From Rhizobium sp. ASV20 (GTDB lineage: Bacteria; Pseudomonadota; Alphaproteobacteria; Rhizobiales; Rhizobiaceae), in contig NZ_JAELTU010000032.1 in NCBI RefSeq assembly GCF_016429015.1, forward strand, positions 1 to 53,302: a stretch of 53,302 bases of DNA. Reading direction: 5' to 3'. Shown in pieces: positions 20,437 through 28,780 of this stretch. The translations under genes and the position numbers were made by a program. Each line of letters begins with the position of its first letter. The first letter of the stretch is position 1. The notes under the pieces were generated by a model. The model saw only the letters and a program-made list of their open reading frames with translations. It did not search any database and was not told the origin of the DNA.

Positions 20437-21558
20437 ATGAGCAAGATCGTTTCCATCGAAATCACCCATCATCGTCTGCCGCTTGATCCCGCGTTCAAGG
20501 CGAGCTGGGACGGCCGCCCGCGCAAGCACTTCGATGCGACCATCGTGCGCGTCCGGGATGATGAGGGCCGCGAAGGCATCGGCTCCGGCGACCTGATGAA
20601 GGGCTTCGAGGGGCACGAGGATCTATTCATCGGGCAGGATCCCCGGCACGTCGAACGGCACTATGAAGTCCTCTCGCATATCAACTTTCACTATGGCCGC
20701 TGCTGGCCGATGGATCTGGCGCTGTGGGACCTCTCCGGCAAGATCACCGGCGAACCGGTCTGGCGGATGCTCGGCGGCCGCGCCAGCCGCGTGCGGCTTT
20801 ATGCCTCCTCTGGCGTGCTGCGCGAGCCGTCGGCCATGGCCGATCAGGCCGAGCGCTACATCGACGAAGGCTTCCCGGCCATGAAGGTGCGCTTCTCCTC
20901 GTCTTCGGGCGGGCGTGGCGGCTGGCGTGAGGATGTCAAGGCGCTGGAAGCGATCCGCGCCCGCGTCGGTGACCGGCTGGAGCTGATGGTCGACTGTAAC
21001 CAGGGTTGGCGCATGCCCTGGGATACGACCTTGCCCTGGACATTCAAAGATGCGCTTGCCGTTGCCAAGGAGCTGGAGCGGCTCGGCGTCTACTGGATGG
21101 AGGAGCCGCTTTACCGCTCGGACCGCAAGGGTATGAAGGAGTTGAAGCAGGCGACTTCGGTGCGCATCGTTGGCGGCGAGATGACGCGTGAACTCTACGA
21201 ATTCCGCGATATCATCGAGGAGCGTGCCTTCGATGTCATCCAGCCCGACGTCGCTTTGGTCGGCGGCATCACCGGTTGCCGGCGGCTGGCCTATCAGGCG
21301 CGCGAGGCGGGCGTACAGTTCACGCCGCATTCCTGGACGAACGGTATCGGCGTGCTCGCGAATGCGCATTTGACAGCCGGCGTCGCCGATGCCGCCTGGC
21401 TCGAATATCCCTATGACAATCCGGAGTGGAGCGAAGCCCGCCGCGATTATCCGATGGCGTCGCCGCTCAGGCATCATGCCGGCTGGCTGGATCTGGGCGT
21501 TGCGCCCGGTCTCGGCATCGTTCTCGACGAGGAGCGCCTGAAGGCGACGCGCATCTAG
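20437..21558 (+). CDS. Mandelate racemase/muconate lactonizing enzyme family protein
   Basis: A 373-residue enolase-superfamily enzyme that abstracts a proton alpha to a carboxylate with Mg2+. The capping domain is N-terminal. Metal ligands appear in order as D in LMVDCNQGW, E in YWMEEPLY and E in VGGEM; the general acid/base candidates are K in AMKVRF and H in TPHSWTNG. This pattern suggests an acid-sugar dehydratase or racemase. The upstream GTG frame does not look coding; ATG 20437 follows AGGATAAGGGG. It is the third gene of the catabolic operon, which suggests a pathway handling a hydroxylated acid or polyol. Confidence 0.88.
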   Translation: MSKIVSIEITHHRLPLDPAFKASWDGRPRKHFDATIVRVRDDEGREGIGSGDLMKGFEGHEDLFIGQDPRHVERHYEVLSHINFHYGRCWPMDLALWDLSGKITGEPVWRMLGGRASRVRLYASSGVLREPSAMADQAERYIDEGFPAMKVRFSSSSGGRGGWREDVKALEAIRARVGDRLELMVDCNQGWRMPWDTTLPWTFKDALAVAKELERLGVYWMEEPLYRSDRKGMKELKQATSVRIVGGEMTRELYEFRDIIEERAFDVIQPDVALVGGITGCRRLAYQAREAGVQFTPHSWTNGIGVLANAHLTAGVADAAWLEYPYDNPEWSEARRDYPMASPLRHHAGWLDLGVAPGLGIVLDEERLKATRI

Positions 21559-21597
21559 GCCATAACCGTACTCACGGCAATGTTGCGCATCGGCCCG

Positions 21598-22809
21598 TCA
21601 CGCAATGACGGGTCGTGTCATTCTGTTTTCCCGGGCGCGAGCCCATCGCATGACGGGGCGTTCGAGCAGCAGATAGCTCAGTGTGCCGATCGCGAAAATG
21701 ATGACGGTTGCAACGAGGCTCGATGAGATCCAGCCGCCAAGCACGTCATCGGAGCCGGTGCCGAAGGTCCAAGGCAAGAGCTTCTGCATCATCGTCAGAA
21801 CGATGTCCTGCCAGACATAGACGCCGAAGGAGACGGTCGCGATGTAACGGCTGAGGCTATTGTCCAGCAGCCTTGCCAACAGCTGAGACTGCGGGAGCGT
21901 GCAGAGAGCGGCGGCGACGGCTAGAGGCAATAGTGGAAATTGATAGGGAATACCGAGCCAGGCATAGCCTTCCGCCGCTCCGCCAATGGACTGCGGCAAC
22001 TGCCATGCACCCATAGCGATTGCGAGCGCTCCGATGATGTCATAGATCACCGAACGGCGCGCCGGAACTATGGTCTGGATCCCCGCCGCCAATACGCCGA
22101 TCGCGAATATCGCGAAGAAACCGATAGGGTTATAGCGTGGCATCCATTCTTTGGCGCCACCTTGAAAGCTATATTGCCATCCCCGTCCGACGCTGTCGGT
22201 TTGGAGATAAGTGACCACCAGCCAGTGGGCGATCAGCGATACCGCGATAATGCCAATCCAGAGCAGGCGGCTGACCAATGGGGAGCGCCATCTCAGCTTC
22301 GGATGGAACAGCAACAGGAAGCCGGTTGGCATCAGGACATAGCAGGTCGTCTCGAAGGGGATCGACCATAGAGGGCCGTCTCCCTGCACCGGGAAAAAGG
22401 TGCGCCAATGCCATTGGCTCATCAGGAAGAAGCCGGCGATGTAGCGGCCGACAAGCTCCATATCGAGCGGAAAGCCATAGACGGTGAAGCTGATCAAGAA
22501 GCCAACCGTTAGCGCGAACCAGAAGCCAGGCAGGACGCGCGCTGCGCGGCGCATGGCGTAGATCCTCAGTGACGGCAGGGGTTGACCACTGTCGAGCGCC
22601 AGCCAGAAGGGGCGAGCGAGGAGGAAGCCGCTCAGAACGAAGAAGACTGCAACGCCGTGATTGCCGAAGCGCGCGATTATGAAGGTCAGATCCAGATCGG
22701 GGGGGAGCTTGTAGAAATTCATGCGAAGCACGAGATGATGCACAAGCACCATCAGACACGCGACGGCACGCATGAAGTCCGCTCCTCCCAGACGCCTCCC
22801 GTTCTCCAT
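21598..22809 (-). CDS. Acyltransferase 3 family membrane protein
   Basis: A 403-residue polytopic protein with about ten hydrophobic segments, matching the acyltransferase-3 (OafA/NodX-like) family that O-acylates surface carbohydrates at the inner membrane. It opens with GADFMRAVACLMVLVHHLVL, whose histidine pair region is conserved, and shows FFVLSGFLLARPF near residue 55 and the closing YLLLERPVMRWAR. The start is ATG 22809. It is a single gene with no polysaccharide cluster around it, so the acceptor glycan is unknown. Confidence 0.88.
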   Translation of the reverse strand: MENGRRLGGADFMRAVACLMVLVHHLVLRMNFYKLPPDLDLTFIIARFGNHGVAVFFVLSGFLLARPFWLALDSGQPLPSLRIYAMRRAARVLPGFWFALTVGFLISFTVYGFPLDMELVGRYIAGFFLMSQWHWRTFFPVQGDGPLWSIPFETTCYVLMPTGFLLLFHPKLRWRSPLVSRLLWIGIIAVSLIAHWLVVTYLQTDSVGRGWQYSFQGGAKEWMPRYNPIGFFAIFAIGVLAAGIQTIVPARRSVIYDIIGALAIAMGAWQLPQSIGGAAEGYAWLGIPYQFPLLPLAVAAALCTLPQSQLLARLLDNSLSRYIATVSFGVYVWQDIVLTMMQKLLPWTFGTGSDDVLGGWISSSLVATVIIFAIGTLSYLLLERPVMRWARARENRMTRPVIA

Positions 22810-22887
22810 GTCCGTATCCGCCGAAACTCCCTCTCCATTGCGTTAGGTCATCATGTCGGTTTCGGCAAGACCGTTCATTGACAGCAT

Positions 22888-22921
22888 GACGCCCGGGCCT
22901 GTGGTGTCAGACCCGGGCGTC
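22888..22921 (-). terminator. Hairpin downstream of the flavin reductase gene
   Basis: GACGCCCGGG (22888-22897) and CCCGGGCGTC (22912-22921) form a 10-bp perfect stem with a 14-base loop, 61 bases past the end of the minus-strand reductase gene. A T run is missing, so factor-dependent termination or mRNA 3'-end protection is likelier than a classical terminator. Confidence 0.5.
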
Positions 22922-22981
22922 GAACCGATCTCTCGCACCTGCCAGAAACGAGAGGCCGGATTCACATGTTGTCGGGATCTG

Positions 22982-23557
22982 TCAGGCGGCGATGGAGCGG
23001 TACGGACGCGTTCCGCGAGCCGGCTTCAGGGCATTGCTCCACCAGGTCAGTCGCGCGATCATGAGAACGAGCGATTTTCTGGCGTCGAGCGGATTTTCCA
23101 ACGTGCCATCTTCGGCAAACCTGCCCCATGGATTGGCAAAGCTGACGGTATCGCGCACGGTCACGGTATGCAGCTCGGCGAAGACCACCCGCAACTGCTC
23201 CACGGCGCGCAGGCCGCCGGAAACGCCGCCATAGCAAACGAAGGCGACGGGCTTGCCGTGCCATGGGTCGTAGACGAGATCGAGCACGAATTTCAGCGAG
23301 GCCGTAAAGCTGTGATTATATTCCGGCGTGACGATAATGAAGGCGTCCGCAGCGGCGAGCCGCGCGGAAAGGGCGGCGACGCCGTCGTGCTCGCGGTCAT
23401 GATGGAACGGCAAATCGAATTCGAGGGGATCGATCACATCGATTTCGAGAAGAGGATAGTGCACCAGTTCCCGGACGACCCAATTGACCACCCGGTCACA
23501 TAAGCGGCCCGGACGGGTACTGCCGTAAACGATAGCCAGCCGGGTTGGTTCTGTCAT
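22982..23557 (-). CDS. NADPH-dependent FMN reductase, SoxR-regulated
   Basis: A 191-residue flavodoxin-like NAD(P)H:FMN or quinone reductase. The phosphate-binding loop is YGSTRPGR near residues 11-18, and the second flavin loop PEYNHSF near residue 98 is typical of the family. It is probably a cytoplasmic dimer that reduces flavins, quinones or azo-type compounds. It is divergent from soxR, and its promoter (23592-23622) carries a near-consensus SoxR box within a 19-bp spacer, so it is most likely induced by redox-cycling compounds. ATG 23557 is the chosen start. Confidence 0.9.
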   Translation of the reverse strand: MTEPTRLAIVYGSTRPGRLCDRVVNWVVRELVHYPLLEIDVIDPLEFDLPFHHDREHDGVAALSARLAAADAFIIVTPEYNHSFTASLKFVLDLVYDPWHGKPVAFVCYGGVSGGLRAVEQLRVVFAELHTVTVRDTVSFANPWGRFAEDGTLENPLDARKSLVLMIARLTWWSNALKPARGTRPYRSIAA

Positions 23558-23591
23558 GTCTTGCTCCTGCTTTACGCGCTTTGGAGCCTAG

Positions 23592-23622
23592 CTTATAAAA
23601 CCTCAAGTAAAGTTGAGGTCAA
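23592..23622 (-). promoter_or_regulatory. SoxR box and promoter of the flavin reductase gene
   Basis: On the minus strand the -35 is TTGACC (23617-23622) and the -10 is TATAAG (23592-23597), 19 bases apart, the over-long spacer typical of MerR-family promoters. Inside the spacer lies CCTCAAGTAAAGTTGAGG (plus strand 23601-23618), with 6-bp perfect outer arms. It differs only at the centre from the known SoxR operator CCTCAAGTTAACTTGAGG. Confidence 0.92.
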
Positions 23623-23630
23623 TAGTGCAA

Positions 23631-24095
23631 ATGGGAAAAATCGAGCCTGGTCAATTTTCCAAGCTGCTGACGGTTGGCGAGGTAGCGGCGCGGAGCGGCG
23701 TGGCGGTTTCGGCGCTGCATTTCTATGAGGCAAGAGGGCTGATCGAGAGCCAGCGCAGCCGGGGCAATCAGCGGCGCTATGCCCGCGAGGTGCTGCGCCG
23801 GGTGGCGATCATCAAGGTGGCGCAGCGGGTTGGCATTCCGCTTGCCGAGGTTCAGGAGGCGCTGCAATCGCTGCCGCAGGGGCGCGCGCTAACGGCAGCT
23901 GACTGGAAGGTGCTTTCCGCACGCTGGAAGGACGATCTCGATGCCCGCATCAGGCGTCTGCAGGGGCTGCGCGATCAGCTGGACGGCTGCATCGGCTGCG
24001 GCTGTCTCTCGATGGACAGCTGTCCGCTCAGAAATCCGTGGGATCGCCTTTCCAGTGAAGGCGCAGGCCCGCGCCTGCTCGATCCCGACGATTGA
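23631..24095 (+). CDS. soxR: Redox-sensitive transcriptional activator SoxR
   Basis: A MerR-family sensor whose [2Fe-2S] cluster is oxidised by redox-cycling agents, after which it untwists over-spaced promoters. The 154-residue protein has the helix-turn-helix [20 protein letters not shown] at residues 14-33, a dimerisation helix, and the diagnostic C-x2-C-x-C-x5-C cluster site (C120, C123, C125, C131). The start is ATG 23631, with a weak AGG-type site upstream; a TTG at 23613 falls inside the SoxR box. It is divergent from the reductase it most likely controls and probably affects its own expression through the shared operator. No soxS is needed or seen, as usual outside enterics. Confidence 0.96.
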   Translation: MGKIEPGQFSKLLTVGEVAARSGVAVSALHFYEARGLIESQRSRGNQRRYAREVLRRVAIIKVAQRVGIPLAEVQEALQSLPQGRALTAADWKVLSARWKDDLDARIRRLQGLRDQLDGCIGCGCLSMDSCPLRNPWDRLSSEGAGPRLLDPDD

Positions 24096-24105
24096 AGTGG
24101 AGGCG

Positions 24106-25617
24106 CTATGCGTGGACGCGGCTGCCCGCCATATAGTCTTCAAGCGCGGCGGCTTCCTCTTTCGAAAGGTACAAGCCTTTCTTGGAGCGGCGCCAGAGAA
24201 TGTCGGCAGCGTTATAGGCCCATTCGTGTTCCGTCAGATAGCGCACTTCGGCCTCATAGAGGTCGCTCCCGAAGCAGCGGCCGAGATCGGCGATCGTCTT
24301 GGCGTCGCCGAGGATCATCGCGGCTCGCGTTCCATAGCGGCGGACGAGACGGCGGGCATGCTGATCTGCCAGGAAGGGATAGCGCGACTTCAGCTTCGAG
24401 ACTTCAGCATCATAGCCGCGAACCGGAAAGTCGCCGCCCGGCAGCGAGCTTTTCGCCGTCCACGGGGTGCCCTTCAGGCCGATGGCTTCACCGATCTTCT
24501 CCAGCGCATGTTCGCCCAGCCGGCGATAGGTCGTGAGCTTGCCGCCAAAGACGTTCAGGAGCGGCGCTTGGCCTTCCTCGCCCTCGACCTTCAAGACGTA
24601 ATCGCGTGTCGCTTCCTGCGCCTTCGACGCGCCGTCATCATAAAGCGGGCGGACAGCGGAGTAGGTCCAGACGATATCCTCGGGGCGTACAGGCTCCTTG
24701 AAATATTCGCTGGCCGCGTTGCACAGATAGGCGGTTTCCTCGGCGCTGATCTTCACATCTTTCGGATCGTCCTTGAAATCGCGATCCGTGGTGCCGATCA
24801 GGGTGAAATCCTGTTCATAGGGAATGGCGAAGATGATGCGGTTGTCCGGGTTTTGGAAGAAGTAGGCGCGAGGGCCGTCGAACTTCCTGCGCACGATGAT
24901 GTGGCTGCCCTGAACGAGGCGGACATTGTGCACCTGGTTTTTGCCGAAAGCGTCGGACAGAACGTGATCGACCCACGGGCCGGCGGCATTGACCAGCATG
25001 CGGGAGCGGAACAGGCGCTTCTCGCCGGTGATCGTGTTTTCCGTTTCGATCGCCCACACGGCGCCTTCGCGCCGCGCGGATGTCACCTTCGTTCGCGGCA
25101 TGATCGTCGCGCCGCGGTCGGCTGCGTCGCGAGCGTTCAACACCACCATGCGGGCGTCGTCCACCCAGCCGTCGGAATATTCGAAGGCTTTGGTGAAAAG
25201 CGCCTTCAGCGGCTTGCCGGCAGGGTCGGTCTTCATGTCCAGCGTCGCCGTCGGCGGTAGCAGCTTCCGCCCGCCGAGGTGATCGTAGAGGAAGAGGCCG
25301 AGGCGAATGAGCCAGGCCGGTCGAATGCCGCCCTTGTGGTAAGGCAGCACGAAACGCATCGGCCAGATGATGTGCGGCGCCATCGCCCACAGCACTTCGC
25401 GCTCCATCAGGGATTCGCGCACCAGCCGGAATTCGTAGTGTTCGAGATAGCGCAGGCCGCCATGAATGAGCTTGGTGGCGCCGGACGATGTGCCGGAGGC
25501 GAAGTCGTTCATTTCGGCGAGAGCGACCTTATAGCCGCGCCCGGTGGCGTCACGGGCAATGCCGCATCCATTGATGCCGCCGCCGATAACGAAAATATCG
25601 TAGACCTGTTCACTCAC
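24106..25617 (-). CDS. glpD: Glycerol-3-phosphate dehydrogenase (aerobic, FAD)
   Basis: Oxidises sn-glycerol 3-phosphate to dihydroxyacetone phosphate and passes electrons to quinones at the inner membrane. The 503-residue protein has the FAD dinucleotide-binding site FVIGGGINGCGIARDA near residues 8-23, the SGTSSGATKLIHGGLRYLE block near 46-65, and the usual C-terminal domain. An upstream TTG at 25641 is in frame; GTG 25617 (MSEQVYDIF) fits relatives better. A clear promoter lies at 25674-25702. Its upstream neighbour on the same strand is a GlpR-type repressor gene. Convergent with soxR, with a 10-base gap. Confidence 0.96.
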   Translation of the reverse strand: MSEQVYDIFVIGGGINGCGIARDATGRGYKVALAEMNDFASGTSSGATKLIHGGLRYLEHYEFRLVRESLMEREVLWAMAPHIIWPMRFVLPYHKGGIRPAWLIRLGLFLYDHLGGRKLLPPTATLDMKTDPAGKPLKALFTKAFEYSDGWVDDARMVVLNARDAADRGATIMPRTKVTSARREGAVWAIETENTITGEKRLFRSRMLVNAAGPWVDHVLSDAFGKNQVHNVRLVQGSHIIVRRKFDGPRAYFFQNPDNRIIFAIPYEQDFTLIGTTDRDFKDDPKDVKISAEETAYLCNAASEYFKEPVRPEDIVWTYSAVRPLYDDGASKAQEATRDYVLKVEGEEGQAPLLNVFGGKLTTYRRLGEHALEKIGEAIGLKGTPWTAKSSLPGGDFPVRGYDAEVSKLKSRYPFLADQHARRLVRRYGTRAAMILGDAKTIADLGRCFGSDLYEAEVRYLTEHEWAYNAADILWRRSKKGLYLSKEEAAALEDYMAGSRVHA

Positions 25618-25673
25618 CCGCCGCTCCGCAAAGGCACGCAATCTCGTGAAGATGGAAATTCGAAAGTCAATCC

Positions 25674-25702
25674 ATCTAAAATGAAATAAATACGAATGTC
25701 AA
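25674..25702 (-). promoter_or_regulatory. Promoter of glpD with TTCG-type half sites
   Basis: On the minus strand TTGACA (25697-25702) and TTAGAT (25674-25679) are separated by 17 bases. TTCG half sites occur at 25704-25707, 25693-25696 and 25661-25664, surrounding and overlapping the promoter; the first two are 11 bases apart. This fits repression by the adjacent GlpR/DeoR-type protein, although the operator assignment is inference. Confidence 0.65.
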
Positions 25703-25731
25703 ACGAAGGTTTCTTGACGGAAAGCGCGCGA

Positions 25732-26505
25732 TCAGCTTGGTCGGCGGGCGGTTTCTACCAAGCGTACATTATGCTCGGCGGCGATGGTGCGTACCGATTC
25801 GATGCCGCATTCGTCGGTCACGAACGTATGAACCTGCGACAGATGGCCGATCCGTACCGGTGCTGTACGCTCGAACTTGGTGCTGTCGGCTACGAGGATG
25901 ACATGCCGTGCGTTGGCGATGATGGCCTGCGCCACTTTCACTTCGCGAAAATCGAAATCGAGAAGCGCACCGTCGGTATCGATGGCGGAGGCGCCGATGA
26001 CGGCATAGTCGACCTTGAACTGCCGGATGAAATCGACCGCTGCTTCTCCGACGATGCCACCATCAGAGCCGCGGACAACGCCGCCGGCAATGACGACCTC
26101 TATGGATGGAAATATGCGCAACTTGTTGGCAACATTGATGTTATTGGTGATTACCATCAATTCGTGATGCCCAAGCAATGCCTCGCCGACGGCCTCGGTC
26201 GTCGTGCCGATGTTGATAAAAAGCGAGCTGTTGCTGGGGATGAGGCTAGCTGCCGCACGGCCGATCGCCTGTTTCTCCGATGCGGCGATGGAGCGGCGCG
26301 CCTCGTATTTCACATTCTCGGTTCCACCGGGAAAGATAGCGCCGCCGTGAACGCGCGACAGCACACGACCGTCGCAGAGGTCGTTCAGATCCTTGCGGAT
26401 GGTTTGCGGCGTCACTGAAAAGCGTGCGGCCAGTTCGTCAACCAGTACGCGCCCTTCGGCCTTGGCGATCTCAAGAATCTCAGTCTGGCGCCCGGACAGG
26501 AACAT
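25732..26505 (-). CDS. glpR: DeoR/GlpR family repressor, probable GlpR
   Basis: A 257-residue DeoR-family regulator. The N-terminal helix-turn-helix reads RQTEILEIAKAEGRVLVDEL with SVTPQTIRKDLNDL at about residues 6-44. The C-terminal sugar-phosphate sensor domain has NIGTTTEAVGEAL, the ITNN segment and GASAID. It is next to glpD on the same strand, with 114 bases between them that hold the glpD promoter, so glycerol 3-phosphate is the likely inducer. ATG 26505 is the start. The glpR name rests on context. Confidence 0.85.
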   Translation of the reverse strand: MFLSGRQTEILEIAKAEGRVLVDELAARFSVTPQTIRKDLNDLCDGRVLSRVHGGAIFPGGTENVKYEARRSIAASEKQAIGRAAASLIPSNSSLFINIGTTTEAVGEALLGHHELMVITNNINVANKLRIFPSIEVVIAGGVVRGSDGGIVGEAAVDFIRQFKVDYAVIGASAIDTDGALLDFDFREVKVAQAIIANARHVILVADSTKFERTAPVRIGHLSQVHTFVTDECGIESVRTIAAEHNVRLVETARRPS

Positions 26506-26522
26506 GGGGCTTGCTCCCTTTC

Positions 26523-26535
26523 TTTCGTTTTTTCG
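26523..26535. promoter_or_regulatory. TTTCG direct repeat upstream of glpR
   Basis: TTTCG occurs twice in direct orientation (26523-26527 and 26531-26535) in the divergent region between glpR and the SDR gene, just upstream of the glpR start. TTTCG-type repeats are common in DeoR-family operators, so autoregulation is possible. Confidence 0.3.
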
Positions 26536-26602
26536 CCATCATATGGTAAAGTGAAAATTCCGCAATTACCGACACGCGAATTGCGCGTTTGGGGAGGTCG
26601 TC

Positions 26603-27373
26603 GTGTTTCATCCGAAGCTTTTCGAAAATCGCAATGTCGTCATCACCGGCGCCGGTCGCGGCATAGGGTTGGAAGTGGCACGGCAGTTTCTCGATTGCGG
26701 CGCCCATGTTCTCGTACATATCGGTCGCGATGCTGATCGCGAGCTACCGGATTTTCTGATGGAGGCCGAAGCCGATCGTCGCGCGTTCCTGATAGCCGGT
26801 GATTTCGCTAGCGGTCATGGCGTGCGGGACTTCATCGCTGCTGCCGGCGAGCGCTTCGATCGCGTCCATGCGCTCGTCAACAACGCCGGCACCATGGTCG
26901 GTCGCTTCCCGGCGGGCGAGCTGACGGACGAGCAATACGAGAAGATCGTTCATCTCAATCAGACCTCCGTCATGGAGGTGACCCGGGGTGTGTTGCCGCT
27001 ACTGCGGGCAGCAGGGCAGGCCGCGATCATCAATACCGTATCGATTTCCGCCCTGACCGGCGGCAGCCCAGGCTCCGCCATCTACTCAGCTTCGAAAGCC
27101 TTCGTCGCAACCTATTCGAAGGCACTGGCGCGTGAACTGGCGCCTGACGGCATCCGGGTGAACTGCGTATCGCCGGGCACGATCTCGACCGATTTTCACG
27201 AGCGCTATTCGTCGAGGGAGAAGCTGGAGCAAACGCGTAAATCCATTCCGCTTCAACGACTTGGAACGCCTGTTGATTGCGCGCCCGCCTATCTCTTCCT
27301 CGCGGCGCCGACGCTCTCCGGTTACATCACCGGGCAGGTGCTCGAGATCAATGGTGGCCAGCTTATCTGCTGA
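26603..27373 (+). CDS. SDR family oxidoreductase
   Basis: A 256-residue classical short-chain dehydrogenase/reductase. The cofactor site TGAGRGIG is at residues 15-22, NNAG near 92, the catalytic serine precedes the YSASK tyrosine-lysine pair in the middle of the protein, and the end ITGQVLEINGG is typical. The start is GTG 26603, with a strong GGGGAGG five bases before it. It is divergent from glpR, which could mean shared control and a polyol or sugar substrate, but that is inference. Confidence 0.9.
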   Translation: MFHPKLFENRNVVITGAGRGIGLEVARQFLDCGAHVLVHIGRDADRELPDFLMEAEADRRAFLIAGDFASGHGVRDFIAAAGERFDRVHALVNNAGTMVGRFPAGELTDEQYEKIVHLNQTSVMEVTRGVLPLLRAAGQAAIINTVSISALTGGSPGSAIYSASKAFVATYSKALARELAPDGIRVNCVSPGTISTDFHERYSSREKLEQTRKSIPLQRLGTPVDCAPAYLFLAAPTLSGYITGQVLEINGGQLIC

Positions 27374-27441
27374 AAACTTGGACCTTTTTTGGTTTTCATG
27401 TCATTTTTAAATCAACTTGCGGTTTGATGATATTATAAGCA

Positions 27442-27470
27442 TGCCTCTATGTGAGTTCTCACTAGAGGCA
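27442..27470. promoter_or_regulatory. Palindrome in the leader of the ArsR-type gene
   Basis: TGCCTCTA-T-GTGAG (27442-27455) mirrors CTCAC-TAGAGGCA (27458-27470): 13 paired bases, one unpaired T, and a TT centre. It starts just after a -10-like TATAAG (27434-27439) and ends six bases before the ATG at 27476, so it sits on the likely transcription start and ribosome-binding region. It is a good candidate for the operator of the ArsR-type repressor itself, or for an RNA hairpin hiding the start. Confidence 0.6.
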
Positions 27471-27475
27471 GTGAA

Positions 27476-27820
27476 ATGTCGTCGTCTCCACTGCAAGGCG
27501 GTGCCGAAGAGCACAATGTCGAGGAAATGACAGAGAAGGCGCGCAAGGCCAGCGCCTTGCTGAAGGCGCTTTCGCATGAAACCCGGCTGGCTATCCTGTT
27601 CATGCTGGCAAAACGTGAAAAGACCGTGATGGAGCTCGAGGCGATACTCGATCTGCCGCAGGCGGTGGTTTCACAGCATCTCGCTCGCCTGCGTCTCGAT
27701 AAGCTGGTGGATACGCGCCGTGAGGGGCGGCTCATCCACTATGCCGTTTCGCGTTCGGAAATCTGTGCCGTTGTCGATTCGCTGCATGAGGCTTTCTGCG
27801 AGGCGGTCGTTGAGGTTTGA
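27476..27820 (+). CDS. ArsR family transcriptional regulator
   Basis: A 114-residue winged-helix repressor. It contains LLKALSHETRLAILFML and the recognition region LDLPQAVVSQHLARLRLDKLV at about residues 29-80, then the wing TRREGRLIHYAVS. The metal-binding ELCVCDL motif of true ArsR proteins is absent; the only cysteines are two near the C-terminus, so the signal is not an obvious metal and could be thiol-based or something else. The gene lies 63 bases before the LysR regulator and upstream of the formate dehydrogenase genes, all on the same strand. Confidence 0.88.
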   Translation: MSSSPLQGGAEEHNVEEMTEKARKASALLKALSHETRLAILFMLAKREKTVMELEAILDLPQAVVSQHLARLRLDKLVDTRREGRLIHYAVSRSEICAVVDSLHEAFCEAVVEV

Positions 27821-27883
27821 GCCAGCCTTGCTTGTTGCGCTCGCTGGCGCGCGGGTCTAACTCTTTCGTTCCGGGAGAGTGGG

Positions 27884-28780
27884 ATGATCGACAAGCTGGA
27901 ATTCTTCATCGCGCTTGCGAATCAAAAGCACTTTGGCCGCGCCGCCGAAGAGTGCGGCGTGACGCAGCCGACTTTGTCTGCGGCGATCAGGCAATTGGAG
28001 GATCAGCTCGGTGTCATGCTCGTCAGTCGCGGCTCGCGCTTTCAGGGGCTGACGCCGGAGGGGCAGCGCGTGCTGGAATGGGCCCGACGTATCGTCGGCG
28101 ATAGCCGGACGATGCGCGAGGAGATGCGGGCAGCGCGCAAGGGCCTTGCCGGTCATATCCGGATCGCTGTCATTCCGACAGCGCTTGCCATGGTATCGAG
28201 GATTACCACGCCGTTCCAGGAGCGGCACCCCGACGTCACCTTCTCGATCATATCGCGCAACTCGCTACAGGTGCTGGGTCTGCTCGAAAATCTCGAGATT
28301 GATGCCGGTATCACCTATCTGGAAAACGAGCCGCTCGGCCGTGTCACCAGCGTGCCGCTCTATGCCGAGCGCTATCATCTGATTACCGCAGCCGGCAGCC
28401 CGTTCTCAGAGCGGGAAAGCGTCACCTGGAAGGAGGTCGGCAACCTTCGGCTTTGTCTATTGACTGCGGACATGCAAAACCGACGGATTATCAATCGTCA
28501 CCTCGCCGAAGCCGGTATCGAGGCAACGCCGACGCTTGAATCCAATTCAATGATCGTGCTGTTTTCCCATGTCCAAACCGGACGCTGGGCGAGCATCATG
28601 CCGAAGAATATTGCCGATTCCTTCGGTTTTCCCGTCGATATCCGCAAAATCCCGATAACCGAACCGGATGCCGAGCATCTGGTCGGGCTGGTCGCCACAC
28701 ATCGCGAGCCATTTACGCCGCTCGTCTCCGCGCTACTGCATGAGGCACGATTGCTCGCAGAGAGTGGCAAGGCTCGATAG
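27884..28780 (+). CDS. LysR family regulator of formate dehydrogenase (FdsR-like)
   Basis: A 298-residue LysR-type regulator with an N-terminal helix-turn-helix (FFIALANQKHFGRAAEECG then TQPTLSAAIRQLEDQLG, residues 7-43) and a C-terminal effector domain. It is immediately upstream of and co-directional with fdsGBA; LysR-type regulators named FdsR occupy this position in other bacteria such as Cupriavidus. Its stop codon overlaps a perfect LysR-type palindrome (28776-28792) that faces the fdsG promoter. The start is ATG 27884 after GGGAGAGTGGG. The link to formate is by context. Confidence 0.88.
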   Translation: MIDKLEFFIALANQKHFGRAAEECGVTQPTLSAAIRQLEDQLGVMLVSRGSRFQGLTPEGQRVLEWARRIVGDSRTMREEMRAARKGLAGHIRIAVIPTALAMVSRITTPFQERHPDVTFSIISRNSLQVLGLLENLEIDAGITYLENEPLGRVTSVPLYAERYHLITAAGSPFSERESVTWKEVGNLRLCLLTADMQNRRIINRHLAEAGIEATPTLESNSMIVLFSHVQTGRWASIMPKNIADSFGFPVDIRKIPITEPDAEHLVGLVATHREPFTPLVSALLHEARLLAESGKAR

